A stretch of 64,000 nucleotides of DNA. Source: Bacillota bacterium (GTDB lineage: Bacteria > Bacillota > Limnochordia > Limnochordales > DUMU01). The DNA lies in NCBI GenBank assembly GCA_012839805.1, contig DUMU01000020.1:32945-96944 (forward strand), in the 5' to 3' direction. This document shows, one piece after another, positions 9,893-19,743 of this stretch. The notes beneath the pieces were generated by a model. That model ran no database searches, was not told where the DNA came from, and worked only from the letters and a program-made list of their open reading frames with translations. How positions within the stretch are numbered: position 1 is the first letter of the stretch; every line of letters starts with the position of its first letter. The position numbers were made by a program, and so were the translations under genes.

Positions 9893-11398
9893 GTGGAAAA
9901 ATACCGGCGTCGTGCCGTTCCCAGGAGTTTCTTCAAAGAAAACCTGACCGCGGCCGAGATGCGTCGCAACATCCTCATCCTGGCCTGGCCTTCGGTGGCG
10001 AACCTCGCCTTGCAGACCCTGGTCGGGATGTTCACCATGATGATCATCGGCTCGCTCGGCCCGGCCGCCATTGCCGCGGTTGGACTCGGGAATCTCGTGA
10101 TCTTCATCATGATCGGGGTACTGGCCGCGCTTTCGGTGGGGACGACGGCCCTGGTGGCCCGCCGCATCGGTTCGGGGCGGGTGGGCCAGGCGGAGGAGGT
10201 GCTCCGCCAATCGCTCCTGGCGGGCGTGCTCGTAGCCGGCGTGCTGAGTGCCGTGGTGTTCATGCTGGCCGAGCGGCTCATCGACGCGTTGATGCTGAGC
10301 AACCACGACCGGGCGGTCATCGGGATGGCCACCCTTTACCTCAGGTATGTCTCGCTTTCGATGATCGTGGGCGTGCTGCTCTTCATGATCAACGGGGCGC
10401 TGGAGGGAGCGGGCGATACTCGTACACCCCTTTACATCATGATAGTGGTCAACCTCGTTAACCTGGCCGGAGCACTGCTCCTGGTCCGGGGGCTGGGGCC
10501 CTTCCCGGCCCTCGGGTTCAAGGGGGCCGCCCTGGCCGCGGTGGTGGCACGTGTCCTGGGCTCGGCCCTTGCCGTGGGATGGGTCGCCGGTCCGTACTCG
10601 GTCCTGCGCCTGCGGTGGCAAGGCGGCTTCCGTCCGGATTGGTCCACGATCCGCCAGGTTCTCGACATCGGTCTGCCTGCTTCCGGTGAACAACTGGCCC
10701 GCCTGGCTGCCCAGACCATATATACCGTTTTCATCGTCAACATGGGTACCTGGGTGCTGGCGGCCCACCAGATCACGGCCAACGTCAACTCTCTCGCCAT
10801 GTTGCCGGGCACGGGGTTTGCCGTTGCCGCCACTACCCTCGTGGGGCAGAGCCTGGGCGCCGGAAGCCCGGAAGTGGCCGCTCGCTACGCCCGGGAGACG
10901 AACAAGCTCGGGACGTTGCTCATGGCCTCCATTGCCGCGCTCTTCGGAGTGTTCACCCGGCCCTTCGTTTCCCTTTATACGACGGATCCTCAGGTGATCG
11001 CGCTGGCGGTGAGTACGGTACGGATCGTAGCGGTGGCGAGCATACCGTTCAGCATTGTCCTCATTACCAGCGGGTCGCTGCGCGGGGCCGGCGATACCAG
11101 GTTCGTGCTTTACACCACCGTGGCCGGTCAGTGGGGGATTCGCCTGGCCCTGACCTTCGCCCTGGCTCTGGGATTGGGTTGGGGGTTAGAGGGGGTTTGG
11201 GTCGCCATGCTCCTCGATCTCGTGATCCGGGCCGGGATCGTCCGCTGGCGGTTTGCGAGCGGGGCCTGGCGAACGGTCTTCGCCCGGCAGGAGGCCCGCT
11301 ACGATAGGCGCGGCGGGGTCCGAGAAGTGGATCTGAGCGGAGACGGGGAGCTGAGAGGTGGCGGCGACCCGGCCGGCCTCGGCCCTTCCGGCACCTGA
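9893..11398 (+). CDS. MATE-family efflux transporter
   Basis: ILAWPSVANLALQTLVGMFTMMIIGSLGPAAIAAVGLGN, GALEGAGDTRTPLY, SGSLRGAGDTRFVLY. Confidence 0.92.
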   Translation: MEKYRRRAVPRSFFKENLTAAEMRRNILILAWPSVANLALQTLVGMFTMMIIGSLGPAAIAAVGLGNLVIFIMIGVLAALSVGTTALVARRIGSGRVGQAEEVLRQSLLAGVLVAGVLSAVVFMLAERLIDALMLSNHDRAVIGMATLYLRYVSLSMIVGVLLFMINGALEGAGDTRTPLYIMIVVNLVNLAGALLLVRGLGPFPALGFKGAALAAVVARVLGSALAVGWVAGPYSVLRLRWQGGFRPDWSTIRQVLDIGLPASGEQLARLAAQTIYTVFIVNMGTWVLAAHQITANVNSLAMLPGTGFAVAATTLVGQSLGAGSPEVAARYARETNKLGTLLMASIAALFGVFTRPFVSLYTTDPQVIALAVSTVRIVAVASIPFSIVLITSGSLRGAGDTRFVLYTTVAGQWGIRLALTFALALGLGWGLEGVWVAMLLDLVIRAGIVRWRFASGAWRTVFARQEARYDRRGGVREVDLSGDGELRGGGDPAGLGPSGT

Positions 11399-11513
11399 GC
11401 GCGCCAGGACGGGCCGGCGGCCAGGCAGCGGGAAAAAAGCTAAGTATGGCCGCTTGGGCGTGATCGCGGTAACATAGGGACAAGAAGGCAGGCAGTTCAA
11501 CCGGAGGTAAACG

Positions 11514-12905
11514 TTGTTGAACATCTGGGAAGGGAAGCTAATCGTCGTCGGCATCACCGGCAGCATTGCGGCCTATAAAGCGGTGGACCTGGTTCGCCGC
11601 CTGGTGGAGCGGGGGGCGCGGGTGCGGGTGTTGATGACCGCCGCCGCCGAACGGTTCATCAGCCCGGTGACTTTGCGGGAGCTTTCCCGGGCGCCGGTGG
11701 TCACCGACCTTTTTGCGCCGGAGACGGCGGGAGACGTGATAACCCACGTGCAGCTGGGGCTGGAGGCGGCGGCGTTCGTGGTTGCCCCCGCCAGTGCCGA
11801 CATGATCGGCAAGATGGCCAATGGGCTTGCCGATGACCCCGTCTCCACTACTTACCTCGTAACCAGAGCTCCGGTGATCATCGCTCCGGCCATGAACTCC
11901 AACATGTATACGCATCCGGCAGTTCAGGCCAACATCGCCCGGCTGAGGAGCCTGGGGTGCATCTTCGTCGGGCCGGAAGAGGGGCGGCTGGCGAGCGGGC
12001 ACCGGGGGCCGGGGAGGTTCAGCGAGACGGAAAAGATCCTGGCGGCGGTGGAGCAGGCCCTGCGGGAGCGGGAGGAACGGCGGGGAGGGCCGGCCGGGGG
12101 GGCGCCCGTCGGGGGGACGGCGGCCGTGGCACCATGGGCCGGGAGGAAGGTTCTCGTAACCGCGGGAGGGACCAGGGAGCCGCTTGATCCGGTCCGGTTC
12201 ATAGGCAACCGGTCGTCGGGGAAGATGGGCCTGGCCGTAGCGGCCGAAGCCCTGCGGCGGGGGGCACAGGTGACCGTGGTCATGGGCACGGTCGATGAGG
12301 CCGTCAAGGAGCGCTTTCTGGCCGCGGCGCGGGCGGCTTCGCCGGCGGTGGTCGAGGTGGAACGGGCGCAGGAGATGCTCCGCGTGGTAATGGATTCAGG
12401 GTTGGATCAGGACGTGGTGGTGATGGCCGCGGCCGTGGCCGACTTCCGGCCCAAAACCTATTCGGTTGAGAAGATTAAAAGAGTAAGGAGCGGTAGCGGC
12501 ACGGGTGGCGGCGTGAGTGGCGGCGACGGTGCCGGCAGCGGCCACGGAGTCGACGGCGGCGATCCCGGCCGGCAGGAGACGCTGGTGGTTGAACTTGTCC
12601 CTAACCCCGACATCCTGGCCACCCTGGGCCGCGCCAAAGTGGAACGGGGGATGCCCAAGCCCATCCTGGTGGGTTTCGCCGCCGAATCCGGAGATCTTGT
12701 CTCGCGAGCCCGTGAGAAGTTAGCGCGCAAACCCGGCCTCGATCTTTTGGTAGCCAACGACGTTCGCCAGCCGGGCTCGGGCTTCGGTAGCGATACCAAT
12801 GCCGTGACCGTGCTGTACCCGGACGGCCGGGTAGAGCCCTGGCCGCTCATGACCAAAGACGAGGTGGCCCGCAAGCTTTGTGATCTCATTCAAGACCGTT
12901 TCTGA
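11514..12905 (+). CDS. coaBC: Bifunctional phosphopantothenoylcysteine decarboxylase/phosphopantothenate-cysteine ligase
   Basis: GITGSIAAYKAVDLVRRL, APAMNSNMYTHPAVQANI, VTAGGTREPLDPVRFIGNRSSGKMG, FAAESGD, VANDV. Confidence 0.95.
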   Translation: MLNIWEGKLIVVGITGSIAAYKAVDLVRRLVERGARVRVLMTAAAERFISPVTLRELSRAPVVTDLFAPETAGDVITHVQLGLEAAAFVVAPASADMIGKMANGLADDPVSTTYLVTRAPVIIAPAMNSNMYTHPAVQANIARLRSLGCIFVGPEEGRLASGHRGPGRFSETEKILAAVEQALREREERRGGPAGGAPVGGTAAVAPWAGRKVLVTAGGTREPLDPVRFIGNRSSGKMGLAVAAEALRRGAQVTVVMGTVDEAVKERFLAAARAASPAVVEVERAQEMLRVVMDSGLDQDVVVMAAAVADFRPKTYSVEKIKRVRSGSGTGGGVSGGDGAGSGHGVDGGDPGRQETLVVELVPNPDILATLGRAKVERGMPKPILVGFAAESGDLVSRAREKLARKPGLDLLVANDVRQPGSGFGSDTNAVTVLYPDGRVEPWPLMTKDEVARKLCDLIQDRF

Positions 12906-13863
12906 GGGGCGGCCGGCAAGGTCGCTCGGGGGCGGTGGGCGAGGCGGCCGGTGAGGCGGAATCGGCCTGTGCTACGCACCCCGGGCATGGGTACTCTTCT
13001 CGTTCCAGCTGTACGGTGACGTGGTCGATACCAAAGGACTCCCGGCTGCGATGGAGGATGTCGGTCAAAATCTCGCCGGCCGGCCGGCTGCCGTCCACGA
13101 CCACGTGGGCCATGAGCGAAAGAATCCCCGAGGTAATGGTCCACACGTGCAGGTCGTGCACTCCCTTTACTCCCTCCGTGGCCAGGATCGCCCCCCGGAC
13201 GTCGGAGAGGTCGACCTCGTCCGGGGTCGCCTCGAGCAGCACGTTACCCACTTCCCGCAACAGGCGTATCGTACCCAGCAGGATGATGAGGCCGATTACG
13301 ACCGAGACGACGGCATCCACGGCATACCAGCCGGTAAGGGCGATCACCACTCCGGCCGTCACCGCTCCTACCGACCCGAGCAGATCCCCCAGGACGTGCA
13401 GATAGGCGCTCTTGACGTTGAGGTTGGCACGGGGGTCGTCGCGCCGCAGGAGCAGGATGCCGGCGAGGTTCGCCAGCAGACCCACCAGGGCAACTACCAG
13501 CATGAATCCGCTGCGAACCGGCGGCGGGTTCAGGAAGCGCTCCCACGCCTCGCGGAAGACGAACCCCGTGACTAAAAGAAGCATGAACCCGTTGAGCAGG
13601 GCGGCCAGGATCTCGACCCGCCGGTATCCGAAGGTCTTTTGGGGGGGAGCCGGGCGCCGGGAAAGCCACATGGCCAGCCACGAAAGCCCGAGGGAGCTAA
13701 CATCACTCACCATGTGAACGGCATCCGACACCAGCGCCAGGCTGTTGGCCCAAAGGCCGCCCACGAGTTCAACCAGGAAAAAGAGGAAGGTCAGGGCGAG
13801 CACCTGACCCAGCGCGTGACGGCCTGGGGAACTGGAGCGGGAATGGGAGTGCGAATGAGACAC
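12886..13863 (-). CDS. Cation diffusion facilitator (CzcD-like)
   Basis: Histidine-rich N-terminus MSHSHSHSRS, SLALVSDAVHMVSDVSSLGLSWLAM, HDLHVWTITSG. Confidence 0.92.
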   Translation of the reverse strand: MSHSHSHSRSSSPGRHALGQVLALTFLFFLVELVGGLWANSLALVSDAVHMVSDVSSLGLSWLAMWLSRRPAPPQKTFGYRRVEILAALLNGFMLLLVTGFVFREAWERFLNPPPVRSGFMLVVALVGLLANLAGILLLRRDDPRANLNVKSAYLHVLGDLLGSVGAVTAGVVIALTGWYAVDAVVSVVIGLIILLGTIRLLREVGNVLLEATPDEVDLSDVRGAILATEGVKGVHDLHVWTITSGILSLMAHVVVDGSRPAGEILTDILHRSRESFGIDHVTVQLEREEYPCPGCVAQADSASPAASPTAPERPCRPPLRNGLE

Positions 13864-13985
13864 GCCTTTACCTGCCTTTCGGCTGTAGTGTATGCCAGGC
13901 CCCGCCAGGGGTCAACGAGAATACCCGCCCTACCGGGGAAGGATGCGGTATACTGGGAGGGAAAGATGGGACGGGAGGCGAGGCC

Positions 13986-16900
13986 GTGGAGCGTCTGGAA
14001 CCCGCCCCTTCCTATTTGCGTGCCTGGCTCGAGCAGCATGGAATCGCTCCGGACTCCGTGGAGCTACTGGCATCGGCCGACCTCGATGAGGAAGGCCGTT
14101 TTCGTCGTAGCTGGGTGCTGGCGACCCGGGAAACCCTTTGGGTGATTCCCGAAGAGAGAACGGCCGGGAGCGACGCTCCTCGGAGAGTCCGCCGCCGGCG
14201 CGTGCCTCTCCTGGCCCGCCGGACCGGTCCGCCCCCGCTCCGGATTGGCCGGGCGCTGCTCTCGGCCGGCGGCACGGATAACGTTCAGCTCGGTGAACCC
14301 CGTTACGTCCTACCCCTCTCGGAACTCGAAAACATCCGGGTGGAGAGCCTGACCGGTAACGCCCTGCTGGTTGCCAGTCGCCGGCGGTCGCCGGAGCCCG
14401 GCTCGCAGCCGGCGTCACCGTCATCGCTGCCGCCGCCAGCCCCCCTGTCCCCACCGGGGTCAGCGCCGCCGGTCGCGGCCGAGGCCCCGGTACAAACCCA
14501 GGCGGTCGCCGGCGGTGCTGCGAAACCGGTGGCGGAACCGCTGATCCTTTGTCGCTTCACCAACTCCGAGGCGCGCAAGTTCGGCCTCTTCGCCCGGCTC
14601 CTCGAAAAACTGCGCCAGGGCGAGGCCATTCAAGAGAGCGATCTTCGTGAGGACCAGGTCCCCTCGTACTGCCCCCGCTGCGGGCTGATGTACCCCGAGC
14701 CCAGCCGTCCGGTCTGCCCCCGCTGCATCGACCGGCGTCGCCTCTTTTTGCGGGTGCTCTCCTTTGCTCCCCGCTACCAGCGGCCCATAGCTCTTATCCT
14801 CCTTTGCATGCTCGCGAGCTCCGCCCTGCGCCTTGCCAGTCCCTTCCTGGGCGGCCGCATCCTCTACGACGAGGTGCTCACCCCGGGCGGCCGCTACGAG
14901 GGGCAGGTCGGGCCGATCGTACTGGCAATCTTTGGCACCCAACTTCTAGCCCTGCTCATCAGCATTGCCCATGGTCGGATCAACTCGGTCATGACCGCTC
15001 AGGTCATCTTCGACCTGAAAACCCAGGTGTTCGCGGCCATGCAGCGGCTTTCGCTGCGCTTTTTCAGCTCTCGCCAGACCGGGAGTCTGATGACCCGGGT
15101 GAACCACGATGCCATGCAGCTGCAGTATTTCTTCCACGATGGGCTCCCCTTCTTCATCGTCAACGTGCTGATGTTCCTGGGTGTTTTCACCATTATGCTC
15201 CTGATGAACTGGCAGCTGGCCCTGCTCGTGCTGCTGCCGGCTCCCGCCATCATATGGGTGGTTCGCCGGGTGTTTCCGCGGCTTTGGGAGCTTTTCTCCC
15301 GCCGGTATCGAAAGACGAGCGCCCTCAACGCCCTGATGAACGATGCGCTCACCGGCGTCCGGGTCGTGAAGGCCTTCGGTAAGGAAGAGGCGGAGATTCG
15401 CCGCTTCGGGGTGCGCAATGCCGAGCTCTACCAGGTAGGGCTCGAAAGTGGCAATCTCGGCGCGACCATCTTCCCGGCCTTTTCGTTCATCATGAGCCTC
15501 GGTGGGCTGGTCGTGTGGGGCTTAGGGGGAGCGCAGGTGCTGCGAGGCGAGATCACGTTCGGCACCATGATGACCTTCGCCGGCTACCTGGGCATGCTGT
15601 ATGGTCCGCTCGAGTTCATGGCCCACGTGGTCGACTGGTGGTCTTTCTCGATGAACTCCGCCCAGCGTATCTTCGAAATCTTGGACGCCGTACCGGAGGT
15701 CACCGACCAGCCGCAGGCAGTTCACCTGCCGCACCTCAGGGGAGATATCCGGCTCGAACACGTGACTTTCGGATACGAGCCTCACAAACCGGTTCTGCAC
15801 AATATCGACCTGGACGTGCGCGCCGGCGAGATGCTGGGACTGGTGGGCCATTCCGGCGCCGGCAAGTCCACCATGACGAACCTAATCACCCGGCTTTACG
15901 ACGTAGACGAGGGCACGGTCGCGATCGATGGCACGAACGTCCGGCAAATCGCCATTGCCGACCTTCGTTCCCAGATCGGCATGGTTCTGCAGGATCCCTT
16001 CCTCTTTTCGGGGTCGATTGCCGAGAACATCGCCTATGCCCGGGCGGAGGCCACGCCCCGGGAGATCCTGCGGGCGGCGCAGGCGGCCAACGCCCACGAC
16101 TTCATCGTGATGCTGCCGGATGGCTACGACACCGTGATCGGGCACCGCGGGCGAGATCTGTCGGGCGGGGAAAAGCAGCGGATCGAGATCGCCCGGGCCA
16201 TCCTGCGGGACCCCCGGATTTTGATCCTGGACGAAGCTACCTCGTCGATGGACACGGAGACCGAACAGAAGATCCAGCAGGCCCTGAAGCGGCTGGTCAA
16301 GGACCGGACGACCATCGCCATCGCCCACCGGCTTTCCACGCTGCGGGACGCCGACCGTCTCTTCGTCCTGGAGCAGGGTAAGAACGTGGAATCCGGCACC
16401 CATGAGGAACTGGTGGCGAAGAAAGGCACCTATTTCAAGCTGCTCAATATGCAGCGGGAGGCGTTGAAGATCCGGGGGGTGGATGAGGCCATGTTGGAGG
16501 AAGTCGAGAAAGGGGTGGCAGAGGAAGGGAAAAACGGGCTGGCCCAGTATATGGAGATCCACTACCTCGACCCGGCGCGAATTCGCTTCTTCCGAACTCC
16601 CGGCGGTTTCCTGGGACTTACCATCAACCCCGAGGCCGGCACCGCCGGCAAGGCTGGTACGGCCGGCGAGGCGGCTCGGGCCGGCATGACCGCGGATGCT
16701 GCTACGGGTGGTGATGCCGGTGGGGCCCGCGGTGCGGGTGACAGGGCGGGAGAAGAGTACTCGCCGGTGGCGGTCTACCGGGCCTTTCCCTTGACCCGGC
16801 CCGAGCAGTACATCTCAGTGCGGGATTCCGAGGGCAAAGAGATCGGCATGATCGAAAACCTCGGGGATCTGCCGGCCGAGATGCGCCGCCTGGTCGAGGA

Positions 16901-17156
16901 GGAGCTCGAGCGACGCTATTTTACCCCGCTCATAACCCGGGTGGTCTCGGTCAAAGAAGAGTTTGGTTACAGCTACTGGGAGGTGGAGACCGACCGGGGA
17001 GCACGGCGGTTCACCGTCCGTAACAGCCATGAGAATGTGCTGCCCGTGGGTGAACGCAGCGTGATGCTGGTGGATGTGGACGGCAACCGCTTCGCCATCC
17101 CCGATTACCGGCGCCTGGCGCCGGCGGCGTACCGCCAGATCGAGTCCATGCTGTAA
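13986..17156 (+). CDS. ABC exporter (TMD-NBD) with N-terminal extension, zinc ribbon and C-terminal DUF1854-like domain
   Basis: Walker A GHSGAGKST, signature LSGGEKQR, CPRCGLMYPEPSRPVCPRC, C-term LTRPEQYISVRDSEGKEIGMIENLGDLP..RRFTVRNSHENVLPVGERSVMLVDVDGNRFAIPD. Confidence 0.9.
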   Translation: MERLEPAPSYLRAWLEQHGIAPDSVELLASADLDEEGRFRRSWVLATRETLWVIPEERTAGSDAPRRVRRRRVPLLARRTGPPPLRIGRALLSAGGTDNVQLGEPRYVLPLSELENIRVESLTGNALLVASRRRSPEPGSQPASPSSLPPPAPLSPPGSAPPVAAEAPVQTQAVAGGAAKPVAEPLILCRFTNSEARKFGLFARLLEKLRQGEAIQESDLREDQVPSYCPRCGLMYPEPSRPVCPRCIDRRRLFLRVLSFAPRYQRPIALILLCMLASSALRLASPFLGGRILYDEVLTPGGRYEGQVGPIVLAIFGTQLLALLISIAHGRINSVMTAQVIFDLKTQVFAAMQRLSLRFFSSRQTGSLMTRVNHDAMQLQYFFHDGLPFFIVNVLMFLGVFTIMLLMNWQLALLVLLPAPAIIWVVRRVFPRLWELFSRRYRKTSALNALMNDALTGVRVVKAFGKEEAEIRRFGVRNAELYQVGLESGNLGATIFPAFSFIMSLGGLVVWGLGGAQVLRGEITFGTMMTFAGYLGMLYGPLEFMAHVVDWWSFSMNSAQRIFEILDAVPEVTDQPQAVHLPHLRGDIRLEHVTFGYEPHKPVLHNIDLDVRAGEMLGLVGHSGAGKSTMTNLITRLYDVDEGTVAIDGTNVRQIAIADLRSQIGMVLQDPFLFSGSIAENIAYARAEATPREILRAAQAANAHDFIVMLPDGYDTVIGHRGRDLSGGEKQRIEIARAILRDPRILILDEATSSMDTETEQKIQQALKRLVKDRTTIAIAHRLSTLRDADRLFVLEQGKNVESGTHEELVAKKGTYFKLLNMQREALKIRGVDEAMLEEVEKGVAEEGKNGLAQYMEIHYLDPARIRFFRTPGGFLGLTINPEAGTAGKAGTAGEAARAGMTADAATGGDAGGARGAGDRAGEEYSPVAVYRAFPLTRPEQYISVRDSEGKEIGMIENLGDLPAEMRRLVEEELERRYFTPLITRVVSVKEEFGYSYWEVETDRGARRFTVRNSHENVLPVGERSVMLVDVDGNRFAIPDYRRLAPAAYRQIESML

Positions 17157-17229
17157 GCGAAGACCGGGCCGGTGCGCCAACGAGCAGGTGCGGAAACGAG
17201 CCAGGGCAAAGAAAGGGGGGAGCAGGGGC

Positions 17230-19713
17230 GTGAGTTTACCAAGGCCCGTGATCCCGCTGCGGGGGCGACGTAAGCCGGCCCGGCGGGGCGGTCCCGTGGG
17301 GACGGGTCCCGGCCGGTACGAGGGCCGGGCGGAAACCGCCCGGACGACCACGACGGGTTTCCCGTTGCCCCCAACCTTTCCACCGGTGTTGGAGCAGCGC
17401 CTCGAGCAGCTCGCGGCCGAAGGTGAGGGCGAAATCCTCCTGAGTGCCCCCTTTGACCTCACGCCGGACGGGCGGTTTTGCTCGGGGTGGGTCTTGGCCA
17501 CCGGCCGCTTCCTCTGGGTGGTTCGGGAGGGGGAAGTGGTTCGTGAAGTCGATCTTGGCCGCGCCGCCAACTTCAAGGCGGCAACCCTCGTCGGAGCCGG
17601 GGAGTTCACCGCCGAGATCGACGGTGAACCGGTGCGGCTGGCCGCCTACACCGCCCGCCACCTGGCCTACTTCAGCCGGCTGGAGCAGTACCTGAATCAA
17701 TTAGCCGGGGGGAGGCGTCCGGCCCGGATCGAGCCGCCCCCGGCCAGGGTCTGTTCCCGTTGCGGCCGGGTGTTGCCGGAGGGCGTTAGCCTCTGCCCGT
17801 TCTGCGTGGACAAATGGTCGGTCTTCCGGCGACTCCTCGGCGTGGCCCGGCCGCACGCCCGGCTCTTTGCTTTCGGCCTTCTCACCTTCTGGCTGGTAAC
17901 GGGCCTGCGCCTGCTTTTGCCGCAGCTTTACCGGATCCTCATCGACGATGTACTGCGCGCCGGATCGGCCTCTTTCGGGCCGGGGGGAGCGGGGGCAGTC
18001 AGCACGGTTCCGGCCGCGGGCCCGGCGGTGACCGGCGCGACAACCGGAGCTGTGACCGGCGCGGCGATCTCGGCGGCAACCGGAGTAGCGGGTGCAGCAG
18101 GTGCGACCGTGACCGGTGCCGGTGGGCTCATCGGGCAACTCGTGCTCTACGTCGCCCTGATCGGCCTGCTCAATCTCTTGACTCAGCTCGCCAGCATCCT
18201 CTGGGGCCGGATTATGAACACCATGGGGGTTCGCCTCGCCCGGGACTTGCGGGAGTTGGTATACGCCAAGATACAGGCGCTCTCCCTCAACTATCTGAGC
18301 CAGCAGAAGACCGGCGACCTGATGAACCGCGTTACAGGCGACACCGGGACCATCCAGCAGTTCATCCAGAACCATGCCGGGATGATCGTCAGCAATACAC
18401 TGCTTTTCCTGGGGGTCGTGGTCATTCTTTTCGCGGTCCACTGGCGGCTGGCCCTGCTTGTACTCTTGCCCACCCCCGTCGTCGTTTTCTGGTCGGCCCG
18501 GGTGCGACACACCATCCATCGTATGTACCACCGGCAGTGGCGGGCCTGGGACCGGACGAACTCGCTGCTTCAAAACATCCTGAGCGGGATCCGGGTGGTC
18601 AAAGCGTTCGGCCAGGAGGCGAAGGAAGTCCGGCGGTTCACCGAACGCAGCGCTGAAATGAGGGATATCACGGCGAACAACGAGAAGACGTGGAATACGC
18701 TTTTCCCCACCTTGGGCTTCATCATAGGCCTGGGCCAATTTATCATCCTGTACTATGGCGGCCATCTCGTGCTGCAGCGGGAGCTTCACCTGGGGGAGCT
18801 GGTGCAGTTCAGCTCGTATGCGGCCATGATCTACGGGCCGCTTCAGTTCGTGAGCTTCATCCCCCGCTGGTTTACCGAGGCCATGACGGCGGCGGAGCGG
18901 ATTTTCCAGGTGATCGATCAGGAGCCGCAGGTGAAGGAGGCGGCGAAACCGGTTCACCGGAGGATCGAAGGACGGGTGGAGCTCCTCGGCGTCACTTTCG
19001 GCTATGAGGCACATCACCCCGTCCTGCGTGACATCACCTTCACGGTCGAACCGGGAGAGATGATCGGGATCGTCGGGCACTCGGGTGCCGGCAAGTCCAC
19101 CCTGATCAACCTGATATGCCGGTTCTACGATCCGGATGAGGGCGAGATCCGCATCGACGGGGTGAACTTGAAGGATTTCGCGCAAGCATCCCTCCGGTCA
19201 CAAATCGGTGTGGTACTGCAGGAGACATTCCTGTTTTCAGGTACGATTTTGGAAAACATCGCTTATGCGAAGCCGGACGCGACCCTCGAAGAGGTTATCC
19301 GGGCGGCCAAGATCGCCAACGCCCATGATTTCATCATCCGTTTTCCCAACGGTTATGACACCCGGGTGGGTGAACGGGGTCAGCTGCTCTCGGTTGGCGA
19401 GCGCCAGCGTATCGCCATTGCCCGGGCCGTGCTGCGCGATCCTCGCCTGCTCATCCTGGACGAGGCGACGGCGTCCGTGGACTCGGAGACGGAGATGCAG
19501 ATCCAGCAGGCCCTGGCTCGCCTGGTCAAGAACCGGACCACTTTCGTCATAGCCCACCGCCTGTCGACCCTGCGGAACGCGAATCGGGTAGTAGTGCTGG
19601 AGAAAGGACGTCTCGCCGAGATGGGGACGCACGAAGAGCTCATCCAGAAGCGTGGCATCTACTACAATCTGGTCATGGCCCAGTTGCGTCTCTCCCGGAT
19701 CAAGGGGTACTAG
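17230..19713 (+). CDS. ABC exporter (TMD-NBD) with N-terminal extension and zinc ribbon; likely partner of preceding gene
   Basis: Walker A GHSGAGKST, signature LSVGERQR, CSRCGRVLPEGVSLCPFC; N-terminal PDGRFCSGWVLATGRFLWVV matches preceding gene; GTG start at 17230 chosen. Confidence 0.9.
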   Translation: MSLPRPVIPLRGRRKPARRGGPVGTGPGRYEGRAETARTTTTGFPLPPTFPPVLEQRLEQLAAEGEGEILLSAPFDLTPDGRFCSGWVLATGRFLWVVREGEVVREVDLGRAANFKAATLVGAGEFTAEIDGEPVRLAAYTARHLAYFSRLEQYLNQLAGGRRPARIEPPPARVCSRCGRVLPEGVSLCPFCVDKWSVFRRLLGVARPHARLFAFGLLTFWLVTGLRLLLPQLYRILIDDVLRAGSASFGPGGAGAVSTVPAAGPAVTGATTGAVTGAAISAATGVAGAAGATVTGAGGLIGQLVLYVALIGLLNLLTQLASILWGRIMNTMGVRLARDLRELVYAKIQALSLNYLSQQKTGDLMNRVTGDTGTIQQFIQNHAGMIVSNTLLFLGVVVILFAVHWRLALLVLLPTPVVVFWSARVRHTIHRMYHRQWRAWDRTNSLLQNILSGIRVVKAFGQEAKEVRRFTERSAEMRDITANNEKTWNTLFPTLGFIIGLGQFIILYYGGHLVLQRELHLGELVQFSSYAAMIYGPLQFVSFIPRWFTEAMTAAERIFQVIDQEPQVKEAAKPVHRRIEGRVELLGVTFGYEAHHPVLRDITFTVEPGEMIGIVGHSGAGKSTLINLICRFYDPDEGEIRIDGVNLKDFAQASLRSQIGVVLQETFLFSGTILENIAYAKPDATLEEVIRAAKIANAHDFIIRFPNGYDTRVGERGQLLSVGERQRIAIARAVLRDPRLLILDEATASVDSETEMQIQQALARLVKNRTTFVIAHRLSTLRNANRVVVLEKGRLAEMGTHEELIQKRGIYYNLVMAQLRLSRIKGY

Positions 19714-19743
19714 AGAGGAAGACCGGGACAAACGGCGTAGTTA

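Noticed and set aside
9467-10768. 433-aa minus-strand ORF
   Set aside because: Antisense to MarR and MATE genes, H/Q/R/G-rich composition, no family resemblance
17701-19185. 494-aa minus-strand ORF
   Set aside because: Antisense to the second ABC exporter; shadow ORF
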